The notes below the pieces were generated by a model, which had not been told where the DNA came from, ran no database searches, and worked only from the letters and a program-made list of their open reading frames with translations. Positions 52,926-64,000 of a DNA stretch of 64,000 bases are shown piece after piece. Each line of letters begins with the position of its first letter. Position 1 is the first letter of the stretch. The translations under genes were made by a program, and so were the position numbers. The stretch spans positions 57,767,440 to 57,831,439 of the forward strand of contig OY757924.1 in NCBI GenBank assembly GCA_963585895.1, in the 5' to 3' direction. The DNA is from Sepioteuthis lessoniana. Its lineage: Eukaryota; Mollusca; Cephalopoda; Myopsida; Loliginidae.

Positions 52926-52974
52926 ATGGATAAAATTCTCCAAACATACGTGCCATTTGGATTTAATATAAAAC

Positions 52975-53165
52975 TTAATCAACCGGTCTTGAATCAAAAT
53001 TTGGTCGTCCAGGTCTTTGCCTGGTTTCAGGATTAAGTTTATTGCTTGCTTCCAAAGACCCTACAAAAAAAGGAATGCCGACGGTGTCAAGAACCTTTGT
53101 TACTGCCGTACTTGTGTTTCGATTCGTGCGCAGCCCCACAATAAAACAGCCTTGTGCCATATGTT
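52975..53165 (-). repeat. Single dispersed E unit, minus orientation
   Basis: On the minus strand: 'tggcacaaggctgttttatt', 'accgtcggcattcc' and 'aagcaataaactta', matching units at 4381-5880 but more AT-rich. Confidence 0.6.
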
Positions 53166-53169
53166 AAAA

Positions 53170-54385
53170 TCCTTGTCGCCATTATAATCTGTTGTTCACA
53201 GAATTCAGTGTCGGTAATCCTAATCTGTAGCTTTCCTCTGGTGTGTAAATCCAAAAGATAGATTTTCCTGGCAGAATGTTTAGCTTGCAATTGAATATTT
53301 GAGGAAAGATATAAAGTATATTAAATGCTTTCAGTCCTCGTATCTGATTGGCCAGATTTTACCGGAAGTGTCAGCTGTTGCTAGGAAAGTTCAACAGAAA
53401 TGACGACTTTGCGTACATCTTATACAAAAGACAATCCAATACCATATTCTGACACGGAGGGATGTTAGACAAATACAGCCATGAACATTTATATGAACAA
53501 ATAAACCAGCCTGATCAGTCACTGCTAATTTGGAAGACACTCCTACCATGAATCTTAACTACTTAGCTTTGAAATAAAACTTGACAGTCACAAATATCAA
53601 AATAAAAAAGTCCAAAACAAAGCAGACGGTCAGTCAAGACTAATTTAAACGTGCTCCTTTCAAAGATAATAAAAAACTCATTAGCTCGGTGTCTTCATGT
53701 ATATATATATATATATATGCAACGCTCTTCGAAAGAATTCAGCAACTCAGTCTCCATTAGCGTAAAATGTAAACATATGCGAATATCTTATAAATATACA
53801 TTAAATTCTCTTGGTTACGTTGGGATTACAGTAATATTATCGAGCTAACGTGAATGATTAAAAAATATAGATATTTCTTTATTAGATTCCAATAATGTGT
53901 TGACAGAGATAGTAAACAGATGGAGACTTTAAAATCATATCATATAGGGACTTCCATGGAAATGTTAACATTTTTTAAACACGCTGTATAATAATAATAA
54001 TAATAATGAAGAGACGAACCTATTAATTTTTCCTGGTGAATAATTTTAAAAGCAAGCTAAATGCCTTAATTAAAAAAGAAATTCTGTCTCAGATTCTGTC
54101 GAGTGTGTCTTTGAATAGATAAGTTAGTGTAAAATTCCAATATCTTATAGATTGCCAGAACCTGCAAATAAGGATAGATTACATATTGTCTAGAACCAGA
54201 TATAAAATAGGAACCACAATGCACTAATACTCCCTGGGTGATTAATAGCAGCAATTGTAGATCATGATCCTGAAATGCCAGTAAAAAGGTCAGGACAATA
54301 ATCCCGTATAATTTCAACATAGATTAACCTCGGAGTTATATTAATTTAAAACTTATTCAATATGACGGTGTTTTTTTTTTTTAAA
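53170..54385. other. Unassigned stretch with (TA)n and (TAA)n
   Basis: (TA)n at 53699-53718 and (TAA)n at 53985-54006. No recognised gene. The (TAA)n is notable because related LINEs favour such sites. Confidence 0.4.
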
Positions 54386-54389
54386 TCTC

Positions 54390-57300
54390 AAGCCAAACCT
54401 CAGAAGCCTCGGGAAGCAGCATGGTGGATGCGAACTATAGTGGATGAACCTTCTACTGGTCCAACGGCGTACTTCACTAGATGTTGGGCAGATAAACACC
54501 ACTAGTCAACGGCCAGGATCAAACAGCTCAGTCAGGAAACTACTGCTACTCATCTACAAGTATGGCGACAACTGGTGAGGTTAATCTACTCCCGTTTGTT
54601 TTTGTTTTGTTTTTCTTTGTGTGACCTGCTTAAGAGTTCTCTTATTTTAGAAAACTTGGTCACGTCTGTGTCAGGTGCGCAGATTATAAACAACCCTAGG
54701 GTCTGGTATTGCCCCAAAACACCACCCATGATAAAAATGTCGTAATAAAATATAACCCAATGTGGGGCCCAGGCAAAAGGCCTGGGTGTCATGATCAGCA
54801 GGTACTCTCCTGAATGACACTCGATTGTCATTCTGCGAATGTTGGCTGTTTTTTCCGATCAGAGACATAAAAACAAAACATGGACTAGGGAGGACAACCA
54901 ACTTGCACTACACTGCTATTTTAGGAGCAACCATACACTAAGAAGATATAGAAAAAGAATTATAGAAATCTGGCAAAAATGTGCAAGTTTTCAGACAACA
55001 TGCCAAAGACCAGAAAACAAATAATGAACAAGACACTAATACAGTATCAAACACACCGAGTATTGACAAACAAGTACAGTCTAATCGAAATGAACTGCCA
55101 ATTTCTGAAAATAGAAACAACATCCCCCCAAATAACACAGAGCAAACACGATCACAAGAACAAAGAATAAATTTAGAAAATTTACAGAGAATTATGACTG
55201 AAAAAAGACTAATACTCGGATAAGAAACATAGAATGGAAAATAGTCAAATCGGAAACCGAAAAAATAAATCGATATATATATCCACAAAAAACATTATCG
55301 AATTAAATGAACTAATTTATGCAGGAAGGAAATTAGTTTGTGAGAAAATCAGGGTTCCCTTAAAGAGCACTAACAAAAATCAATACCTGGATGGGAAATT
55401 TGACTGGAAACACAGATAAAATCATAAAACAAAGGTAAAACGCGGAACATGGGAGAAAAAGGAAAAAATAACACAAGGAAAAGTAACAATACAACTTGAT
55501 GAAATAAACCAGAAAGTACTGGCGAAAGAAGGAAGATTAAAGAGATACTGTCAAAAAGTATAACAATACAGACAAAACTGGACATTCCAAAATAACGAAA
55601 GAAAATTCAACCAACAAATTGGAGGAGATGACACGAAAACATACCAACAACCTGATTCAAGAGAAGCTGAACAATTTTGGAGCAAAATATGGAAACCAAG
55701 AGAACATAACAAAAAAGCCGAATGGATAAGCAACATAGCAAAAGATTCAGAAGGACTCGAAAGCGGAAATCTCATAGATTTACTCAGAACAACACTAAAA
55801 AATATCAAATAGGACAGAGCCTGGCCATGATGGAAAACGTAGATTCTGGTTTAAGAAATTCACCACCACCCATGACAGACTAGCACTCTAAATGAACAGA
55901 TGTCTACAAGAAGCAGACGTACCCGAATGGGTGACCAAAAGAAAGACCACATTGATCCAAAAAGACCCCTTAAAGGAACCACCCTAAACAACTACAGACC
56001 AATAACGTGTTTACCTATGATGTGGAAAATACTAACGACACAAATAGGGGAAAAGATTCATCACTCGCTGCGGATTGTTCCCTGAGGAGCTGAAAGGATG
56101 CTGCAAAGGCTCCAGTGGCACAAGAGAGCTACTCTACATTGGTCAGCACATCTTCAACGAGATCAAGACGAGACGGAAAAATCTAGCTATGACCTGGATT
56201 CACTACAAAGAGGCATATGATATGGTTTCCCAAAGCTGGAAAATAAACTGCCTTAAAATGTACCAAATATCAGATGAAGTCATAAACTTTATCAAGAAAA
56301 CCATGAAAATCTGCAAAGTGGAATTGACAAAAGGAGGGAAAATATTAGCTGTGGCGAAGATCCAAAGAAGTATATTCCAAAGAAATGCTCTATCACCATT
56401 ACTCTTTATAATTGCGATGATGCCACTCAACCACATATTTAGAAAATGCACAGCTGGATACAAACTAAGTAAATTGAAGGAAAAGATCAACCACCTAATA
56501 TACATGGACGACATCAAACTGTTTGCAAAAAATAAAAAAGAACTGGAAACTATAATAAACGCAGTGAGAACATACAGGGTGGATATAGGGATAGGATTTG
56601 GCATAGAAAATGCACCATAATGAAAAGCGACAAACGATACCTGACGGACGGAATGGAACTACCAAATCAAGACAAAATTAGAACGCGTGGAGAAAACGAA
56701 ACCTACAAATACTTGGGAATACTGGAAGTAGACATCATCAAATAAGTGGAGTTTCTCAGTAGAAGCAGAAAGCTACTCGAGACAAAACTATATAGCAGAA
56801 ACCTTATCAAAGGAATAAATACTTGGGCTGTTCCTCTCATAAGATGTTCGGTACTATTCTAGAAGTGGGCTTAAGAAGAACTCAAACAAATGGACCAGAG
56901 AAAAAAAAATATAATGACCATGCATAAGGCATTACATCCCAGTGATGACGTTGACAGGTTATATGTTTCAAGAATAAAAGGAGGAGAGGTCTTGCTAGCT
57001 TTGAAGACAGCGTTGACGCATCAATTCAACGACTTGAGGACTACATAGAAAAGCGTGGAAGAAGACTGATAACAGCAACCAGAAACAATACTGACATCAC
57101 GAATCATAACGAGAAAACAAAAATGGGAAGAAAAACAACTATATGGACGTTTTAAGCAACTAACAAGCAACATCGTACCCGAGAAAACATGGACGTGTAT
57201 AAGAAAGGGAAACTTTAAGAGAGAAACTGAATCTCTCCTAATAGTAGCACAAAACAACGCCATAAGAACCAATCATATCAAAGCAAGAAAAGATAAGACG

Positions 57301-58012
57301 TAACAAAACAGCAAATGTAGGTTATTTGGTGATAGAGACGAAACCATCAATTACATAATAAGCAAATTCAACGAATAAGCACAGAAAGAGTATAAGACTA
57401 GACACAACTGGGTAGGCAAGGTGATCCTCTGGGAATCGTGCAAGAAATTTAAATATGCCCATACGAACAAATGATATATTTTCAACCTAGCATCTGTCCC
57501 GGATAATGAGACACACAAACTCCAATGAAATTTTGACATACAAGCGGATCACTTAATCTCGGCTAGACAACCAGACCTTATAATAATCTACAAAAAAAAC
57601 AAAAACAAAACAAAACCCACAAAAAAAAAACAAAAGAAAAAAAAGAAAAAAAGAGAACTAGCACAATTGTGGACTTTGCAGACCCGGCTGACCACAGAGT
57701 AGATTTGGAAGAAAGCGAAAAAAGAATAAATACCTTGACCTTGTAAGGGAATTGAAAAAACTGTGGATCATGAAAGTGACAATTATACCAATTGTAATTG
57801 GTGCTTTTGGTACAGTCACCGAAGGATAATTAAAGGGACTGGAGGAGTTAGAAATAAGAGGACGAGTGGAGACCATCCAAAATTCTACATTATTGAGATC
57901 GGCTTGAATACTGAGAAGAGTCCAGAAGACTTGAGGAGCCTTGCTGTCACCCAAACTTCAGTGAAAGCAATAATGATAATAATGATAATAATAGTAATAA
58001 TAATTATAATAA
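54390..58012 (+). pseudogene. Decayed R2/R4-type LINE with restriction-like endonuclease
   Basis: Plus-strand pieces in order: a Myb-like start (54880-54990: WTREDNQLALHCYFRSN, YRKRIIEIW); linker; FWSKIWKPREHNKKAEWI (55675-55735); NNYRPITCLPMMWKI (55988-56030); RT with RTRRKNLAMTWIHYKEAYDM then catalytic YMDD (56501-56512) in an open 181-residue segment (56075-56620); a region like NLIKGINTWAVPLI (56800); zinc-knuckle position CRLFGDRDETINYII, where the second Cys, the His and the last Cys are replaced (57317 onwards); and an endonuclease-like PDLIIIYKK...FADPADHR. Many stops and shifts interrupt it. The order DNA-binding, RT, zinc knuckle, nuclease is that of early-branching LINEs. The 5' edge is uncertain. 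It ends in a TRA-type repeat. Confidence 0.82.
57967..58010. repeat. (TRA)n tail between two nested LINE copies
   Basis: 'aataatgataataatgataa' and variants, the 3' tail of the first LINE copy and the landing site of the second. Confidence 0.85.
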
Positions 58013-58015
58013 AAA

Positions 58016-58440
58016 ACTGATCCCCTAATCTCAGCCAGACGACCAGACCTTATAATAATCAACAAAAAAAAAGAGCGAAGTTGCAAAATTGAGGACTTTG
58101 CAGTCCCGACTGACCACAGATTAAAATTGAAAGAAAGCGAAAAGAAAAGGATAAGTACCTCGACATTGCTAGGGAATTGAAAAAACTGTGAAACATGAAA
58201 GTGACAGTTATACCAATTGTAATTGGTGCTCTTGGTACAGTCACTAAACGATTGGTAAAAGAACCAGAGGAATTGAAAATAAGAGGAGTGGAGACAATCC
58301 AAACTACAGCATTGCTGATATCGGCCAAAATACCGAGAAGAGTCCTGGAGACTTGAGGAGACTTGTTTCACTCAGACTCCAGTGAAAGACCATCAGTTAA
58401 CGCTGATGTGAAAAACTCTCAAGGAGTAAAATATTATCTC
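58016..58440 (+). pseudogene. Second, 5'-truncated copy of the same LINE
   Basis: Starts 'gatcccctaatctcagccag', repeating the segment at 57547 onwards, and reads KYLDIARELKK, NMKVTVIPIVIGALGTVTK and ELKIRGVETIQTTALLIS, closer to consensus than the upstream copy. Ends 'cagttaacgctgatgtgaaa' and 'aaggagta'. Confidence 0.82.
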
Positions 58441-58526
58441 TTTCATCTTAATTTTAGTTGCCTTTCATCACAGTAATCTATTTTTTGAAAAAATACTTAT
58501 CATTCCTTCTCTTTTATAAGTTTCTT

Positions 58527-58576
58527 TCTTTCTTCTTCTTCTTCTTCTTCTTCTTCTTCTTCTTCTTCTTCTTCTA
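58527..58576. repeat. (TTC)n microsatellite
   Basis: About 16 units, 100 bp after the LINE 3' end. Confidence 0.95.
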
Positions 58577-58579
58577 TAA

Positions 58580-59190
58580 ACACGAAACATATCCAGCCGT
58601 ATTCATTATTCTCTAAGAAGCAGCACAAAAGAAGTGATCAACATCCCTCACGAACGACAGAGAAAAGAGATGATAGCCAAGAGATACTAAGTTTCAAAAC
58701 TAAGTCTGTCTTTCCATTGCTGCACTGTGTTTCTAGTTCACGCAGACGCGGGCAAATTATCGCGAAACCAATCCCGATCAAACGTTTACGTGACTGGAAT
58801 TCAGGAACGCATTGGAGTCCGATTCAAGTACGCGCAGGTTGTGTGATGTTGTGTATTCAACGACCAGTAATTGGATCGCTGTATCTTTCAGCTGTCTCGT
58901 GTTCCCTTTTATCCCGGGGGTGGCTTCCAATTCTTTTCTGGCTTGAGGAGAAGTCCAGAATTCATAGCTTAATTGGTAGACTATCGGATTGGAGAACTTT
59001 ATGTGCAGTGTTTCAGCTTCCTATGCTTGAATATATTTCTACGGAATCGAAATTAAAATCAGTAATTTTGATTTTTGGTAGCTCAAATTTTAGTCTCAAA
59101 AAGGGATGAAAATATTTACCTTTTAATCTCTGTATCTTTGTTTAGTGTTATTTTAGACAAGTAAAAGTTAGACTACATATACTGATTGAT
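58580..59190. other. Unassigned; 130-residue ORF and a tRNA-like patch
   Basis: A plus ORF at 58717-59109 is unrecognised (with WNSGTHWSPIQVRAGCVMLC and ISTESKLKSVILIF). Within it, 'catagcttaattggtagact' at 58962-58982 resembles a tRNA A-box region, but no matching anticodon or T arm follows, so a decayed tRNA-derived repeat is more likely than a gene. Confidence 0.3.
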
Positions 59191-59194
59191 TGAC

Positions 59195-59310
59195 TGAGTT
59201 TAACTGCATGTCCGTATGTCAACCCGTCTAGGGTTATTTTATGGCTAGAGGTAGGGGAATCACATTCTTTGTATATTCATATTTACGTTTTTTGTGTAGT
59301 TGTTTCTTGA
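59195..59310 (+). repeat. Dispersed repeat J
   Basis: 'gtcaacccgtctagggttat' and 'ggggaatcacattctttgta'. Confidence 0.65.
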
Positions 59311-59324
59311 GATTTTTTGTTTAT

Positions 59325-59545
59325 TTTGGTCTGTTTGTTTAATAGCATATCAACCTTCATGGACTATCTGATGCCAAATACACCTTTGTAGAAGAAAATC
59401 AGACAATTTGACCCATAGTTGGGAGTTTATACCTTTGCCAAAATTAATTGTCCGGAAGTGAACGGAACAGCTCGACTGGAGTTTGAACTTGCTTACTTCG
59501 AGGGTGTAGTCCAACAGTTGTTGCCATAACTACACGCGCCCCCAT
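59325..59545 (-). mobile_element. SINE B, minus orientation
   Basis: Tail 'ttgtttaatagcatatcaac', body 'ttgtccggaagtgaacggaa', B box in 'gactggagtttgaacttgct', head end 'ccataactacacgcgccccc'. Confidence 0.7.
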
Positions 59546-59639
59546 TTTTTTGCTCACGATCTTATCGACTACAATCGATTTTTAAAAAATCTTTTCGACT
59601 TATAGATGGAACCCTAACTGATATTCCCCTTGAGTTCAG

Positions 59640-60245
59640 ATTAGATCTGAGAGTTGGTTGGTTTGTTGTGTTTTATGGCAGCTCAACCATGTCGGTTATT
59701 TAATACCAAATCCTGTTATATGATTGTAAACGAATAGTTTGTAGGTAACATTTCTAAATTAGCCAGGACTCATTTTGGGTTAAAGTATTGCTATGTATCA
59801 CAAACAGTTCAATTAAACATCAGTCATTTGTTTACGCACAGTTAAATGATAAAACAGTTCTATTTCTAACTATTCAATTTAGCAAAAGTCAACAAAGTTA
59901 AATGATTCCAAGAATTGCTAAATATCACTAACAATTCAATTAAACATCAGTCATTTGCTAACACTCTGTTCAAGTTGTCAAACATTTCTATTAGACCCTA
60001 TCAAGTGCTACCACTCCTGGTCAGAGTGGATCTGGGAGCAATAGCAACGAAGAGGTAGTCCACATACCCCAAATCTCCTGCGCTGAGGCCTCGCCATCAT
60101 ATTGTTTAGTGTCATATAAAGGACACTCGATAGGAGGAGGTCTTACCTCTCTGCAGAGACACATTCGGTGTATTCTTCAGCTTCAGCTTTAATATACGTG
60201 TATAAATAGGGTTTGGCATTAAATAACCTACAAGGGTTGATATGT
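59640..60245 (+). repeat. Repeat D, plus orientation, arm, core and tail
   Basis: Reversed tail module (59655-59710), arm units (59740-59990), core 'tatcaagtgctaccactcct' to 'gtattcttcagcttcagc' (59998-60188), then a plus-oriented tail module 'ggcattaaataacctacaag' (60215-60255). Confidence 0.75.
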
Positions 60246-60489
60246 CATAAAACCCAAACTAACAAAAAATACAGCAAATCCGTAGAAAACATTAATGTGG
60301 TACAAGCATCTGTTGTAATTTCCTTGGACATAAACATCGTTGGATAGGGCAAGTTTTCTGCAACAAGACATTATTTTCTCAGCACATTCACCACGTGAAA
60401 GGTACAAGGCTACATAAATCATTCTTGCTCTGTCGGTGGGGATTAGAATACACAGATTCAACTCTTAGCAGATGAGCTAAGACTCCCCT

Positions 60490-60800
60490 ATAAAAAAGGG
60501 GGTGTCCTGGATTAGACACTAAACTGTATCCGATAATGAAGTTACCGCTCTCTGGAGCACGAGTGAATATGTAACACCCATTTCATTGAAATTACTCCTT
60601 GGTCCACTCTGAACCTGACTGGTACTATCTGTTAGGGTCTCATCTATGGGCCAAATTGATCTATTTCATTAAGAATGTTGATATAATTGTTTAGTGAACG
60701 CGATTCCGTAACCTCTCAGCGTAGAATAACCCTAAACTAGTTGACGTGTAATTAAAATCAATCAATCAGTGATCAATAGATTAACTGGCGTGACACCACG
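60490..60800 (-). repeat. D core (minus) followed by repeat J (minus)
   Basis: 'gtcctggattagacactaaa' to 'gactggtactatctgttagg' is a reversed D core. 'cgattccgtaacctctcagc' to 'gacgtgtaattaaaatcaat' is reversed J. Confidence 0.65.
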
Positions 60801-60987
60801 TTCAAATTGACGGATGATTATCCCCTGACCCCAAGGAGGCGAAATAGTTGTTATACAATATTTCCGCTACGAGAAGGAGTGAAGGTTTCTCTTTAACGCC
60901 CGGAAAGCCTTTTCTCTAGGCATGGGCCGTCCCTACTTCCTGTCCGGAGTCTTCAGCAAACTGCTACAATCTTTTAAAGTTTATTTA

Positions 60988-61223
60988 GGGGTTGTTCTCG
61001 TGGTGTAACAGTTAAAGCGATGGACTGCGGAATCGTAGTAAGCAAGTGCGAACTCCAGTCACTCTATTACGTTCACTTTCGGACAAATAAACTAGGGAAA
61101 GGTACGAACCCCCTTATCCTCCATTCGATGGGTTAAATAGTACCACTACAGTTCAAGGATGGCCTTGGCATTAAATAACCTACAAACGTTAATATGCCAT
61201 TAAACAAAGGAACCGAAATTGAA
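60988..61223 (+). mobile_element. SINE B
   Basis: Head 'tctcgtggtgtaacagttaa', 'aagtgcgaactccagtcact', body, core and tail. Possible short duplication 'tttattt' (60980-60986 and 61224-61230). Confidence 0.8.
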
Positions 61224-61229
61224 TTTATT

Positions 61230-62800
61230 TTATCTTTTTTTCCTTATTCGATCCTACTCCTTACAAAGAATAAAAAAATTCAGCCTACCCTACAAAATGA
61301 CAGAAATGCAATCAAGATACTTACAAATGAAAAGAACACAGAAAAACACACACAAAAGGATTAAAAACAAACTAGGAATATAAAAAGAAACAAGAAACCA
61401 ACACCAAATAAACTTTTGTATGTTGTAGAACGTTACTGAATAATAATTTTGATAATTATGACTAACCAACTAAATCATTAGACTTCACCAGGAAAGTTGA
61501 AAAAACAGAAGATCTTGAATCAGATGATGCAAATAAAACCAAACAGAAATTATTCTTAAAAAAAACATACAAAATTATCTAAATAGAATACAGACAATTT
61601 AATAATTGATTTTTATATTCTTGTCTTTACGTAACGAACAAATCGTGCTCTTTAATGTAGATTTGGTTTTAGTTACAAAATTATTTGTATTCTGAGGTTT
61701 CAGTCTTATGGCAAAAGTTGTCAGTCTGATTTACCAAACTATTTTTCGCTTTGATTCCATTCGATTTCTTCCAAAATTGACTCAAATCTATCTATCAATC
61801 TATCTATCGATCTCAGTCTGTTCATATCCTTATATCTATCTATTTCGAGAATTTTTTAATATCTAAGGCCTTGAATTCTGCAATAGGAGGCAGACGAAGA
61901 TGAAACTTTCAGCAAAAATTGCCTCGTCAGTCTCCTAAAAAAGTTATATACTCTAAGGTTTCGATAAACATGTCAGCCCCTTTCTCCAGTTTCATCTAAC
62001 GTGAAAACACATGGAGGTTGACTTAACCCCGAGATTATGTATCACAAAAGATAATTAGAGATAAAACTTTACCCGACTTATATAATGAACTATTCTTGTT
62101 AATCAAAACGGAGTCAATTACCAATCAGCAAATTGATTGCATAATTCATGGATTAAGAGATAATCTACGTTCTCACTTTTCCCTAAAGCGGGAGATTAGT
62201 GAATGTTATCTTACTTCATCTTTGTCAATTATTGCATCACATTTTTTTTTTGTTTGTCTTTTCTCTAACCGTTTATTTTTCAATTATAGACTGTATGATG
62301 TAATTTAATATGGAGGATATCGCTAGTCGTTCAAGACGTTAATTAAAGTCTATTTTCAATAATAAGAAGTTTAAAAACTGAATTAAAAGCAGTTATTAGC
62401 GTATATTAGCATGAAAACGATTTTGGTTACTCAGTATCATTTTCATCGACCAACCAGTAAGAAAAGATACATCAAAAGTTGAGATTTTCCGATTCAGTGT
62501 ATTAAATTAATATATATATAAGTTGGCCGTGGAAGATTTGAAAAATATCTCAATTGTATCTACCTACCTACATTAGCTATTGGTGATTAGTGGATATCGC
62601 ACAAAAGAGGAGGGGGTGATACATACATTAAATCAAGTGATGCCTATCCGCTTTCCGATATCAACAGACGCGTGCTTTTAATACACAGGTTAGGGAATTT
62701 ATTCTTAGTACACCAATTTGTGCAGAGATAAAATTACTGCAACATCTGTTCCAATCAACCGCTCTCTACCACAATTTCTCACTTTGGCTGAAATAGTACT
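61230..62800. other. Unassigned AT-rich DNA
   Basis: A-rich at 61255-61600, (TCTA)n-like at 61790-61850, (TA)n near 62508. A 70-residue ORF at 62096-62308 is unrecognised. No repeat family of this window is seen, so this may be older unique sequence. Confidence 0.4.
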
Positions 62801-63230
62801 CAGGTTGGTTGTTTGGTTGGTTGGGTTTTATGGCATATCAACCATTGTAGTTTATTTAATACCAAATCCATTTTTATACAAATAATCCGTTCTATTTCTG
62901 ATAATTCCGTTTAGTGCAAGTGCAGTTTCAATGTCAAAAACTGTTCTATTTCAAAATATTTTGTTTAGCATAAGTACACAGTTTAGTTCTATTTGACCCA
63001 TGGATAGGACTCTATCAGGTGCTACCACTCCAGGTCAGAGTGGACCTGGGAGCAATGGGAAATGAAGGGGTTGTCCGTATTCCCGAAAGCTCCAGCATTA
63101 CTGGAGCCTCACCAATAGATTGTTTAGTGTCATATCCAGGACACCAGTTAAGGGGGTCTTACCCTTCTTTAGAGAAGCAGTCGGTGTATTCTACAGCCCC
63201 ACCCGACTGGGCAAATTGTACACAAGTATT
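62800..63230 (+). repeat. Repeat D, plus orientation
   Basis: Tail module (62805-62880), short arm, core 'ctatcaggtgctaccactcc' to 'cagccccacccgactgggca' (63011-63214). Confidence 0.8.
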
Positions 63231-63307
63231 GGAATTGTATCCAACATCTGCTTTTTATTTATCTATTTAAAAAAAAATTAAATGTGGATATATGTATTAA
63301 TACAACT

Positions 63308-63570
63308 TGTCACAAACAGGATGTGACAGAAAGTCAATTTTAAATCGGAGTGCAGTTTTCTTTTTCCGAGACTTGGCTGCCTTACCAAGGCTAAAGACCC
63401 CAGTCTACTCCACTATTTACCCACAGATTCGATGGGGAACTAATGGATTCGTGTCTTTCCGAATAGCGCTGAGTGAAACATAAAAACTTCATCCACTATT
63501 TGAACTTGGATCAATGTTTCCAGTCTTTATGACAATAACCGTTGCGCTAAACGTGTCTCCGCTCAAAGCG
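63308..63570 (-). mobile_element. SINE A, diverged
   Basis: 'cacaaacaggatgtgacaga' to 'gacaataaccgttgcgctaa', with the body 'ggctaaagaccccagtctac' and B box region 'ccactatttgaacttggatc'. Confidence 0.65.
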
Positions 63571-63589
63571 TCATCAGAATTTTTGCTAA

Positions 63590-64000
63590 TAGGTTTGGCT
63601 TGGTTCGCTTTGATGGCATATAAACCATTATTGGTTATTTAATGCTAAATCTTGTTTTTTACATATATTTTTACATATATATTAAATATATGTTTAGTAA
63701 ACACATTTTGTAGATACTCACAGATCAAATAGTTCTATTTCAAACAATTAAATTTAGCATAAGTCAACAAAGTTAAATGGTCCCAAGTATTGCTATGTAT
63801 CACTAACAATTCAATTAGACACCAGTCATTTGTTTACAAACTGTTAAATTATCAAACAGTTCTATTTCCAACAATTCAATTTTGCGTAAGTCATTTTTGC
63901 ATACAATTTAAATGTCAAACAGTTCTGTTTGATCCCTAGATTGGACTCTATCAGGTGCTACCACTCCTGGTCAGAGTGGACCTGGGAGCGATAGCAATGT
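63590..64000 (+). repeat. Repeat D, plus orientation, cut by the window end
   Basis: Tail module 'ttatttaatgctaaatcttg', arm units (63720-63930), core start 'ctatcaggtgctaccactcc' at 63949. Confidence 0.8.

Noticed and set aside
54586..54831. Minus-strand 81-residue ORF as a gene
   Set aside because: It lies antisense in the 5' part of the RLE-type LINE and is probably just element sequence.
58962..59030. Mitochondrial tRNA insertion (numt)
   Set aside because: Only an A-box-like patch matches; the anticodon and T arms do not form, and no neighbouring mitochondrial gene is visible.

Overview
The window looks like intergenic, repeat-saturated DNA of a mollusc, most likely a coleoid cephalopod of the octopus type. 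The reasons are AT-rich composition, very dense microsatellites, at least four tRNA-headed SINE families, an RTE-type LINE, an R2/R4-type LINE carrying a restriction-like endonuclease, and short mariner derivatives that I recall as abundant in octopus gene predictions. The organism call is inference from repeat style. I found no convincing host protein-coding exon, rRNA or functional tRNA gene in 64 kb.

Layout. 1-2.7 kb: purine repeats, a solo LTR (356-1391) and a homogeneous 26-bp AT satellite. 2.7-8 kb: decayed LINE ends, tandem tRNA-like SINEs, a GC-rich ~330-bp satellite (4.38-5.88 kb), an RTE copy with an inverted 5' part, and a 5'-truncated RTE copy (6.7-7.8 kb). 8-25 kb: SINEs (called families A, B, C and I here), a fold-back repeat family D, microsatellites, three further LTR-like elements and a GA-rich higher-order minisatellite (20.2-20.9 kb). 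25.1-27.1 kb: about 47 copies of a 42-bp minisatellite, free of stops in one frame on each strand. 27.6-38.2 kb: a second solo LTR of the first family (29353-30702), the nearly full-length RTE element (31.9-34.8 kb, minus strand), two SINEs with clear target-site duplications, and a mariner derivative at 37.28-38.18 kb. 38.2-47.4 kb: D repeats, SINEs, a 2.7-kb CA/CT microsatellite field, and a second mariner derivative at 45.95-46.87 kb. 47.4-64 kb: SINEs, a solo LTR inside a D repeat (52.1 kb), a broken RLE-type LINE (54.4-58.4 kb) with a second copy nested in its tail, and more D repeats.

Nothing here works as an operon or pathway. The only apparently intact coding capacity is the RTE polyprotein (endonuclease plus reverse transcriptase). 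The rest records insertion history: SINEs in D repeats, LTRs in D repeats, a mariner inside a tail-repeat array, and a LINE inserted in its own tail. Family letters (A, B, C, D, E, F, I, J, K, and L1-L3 for LTRs) are working labels for this window only.
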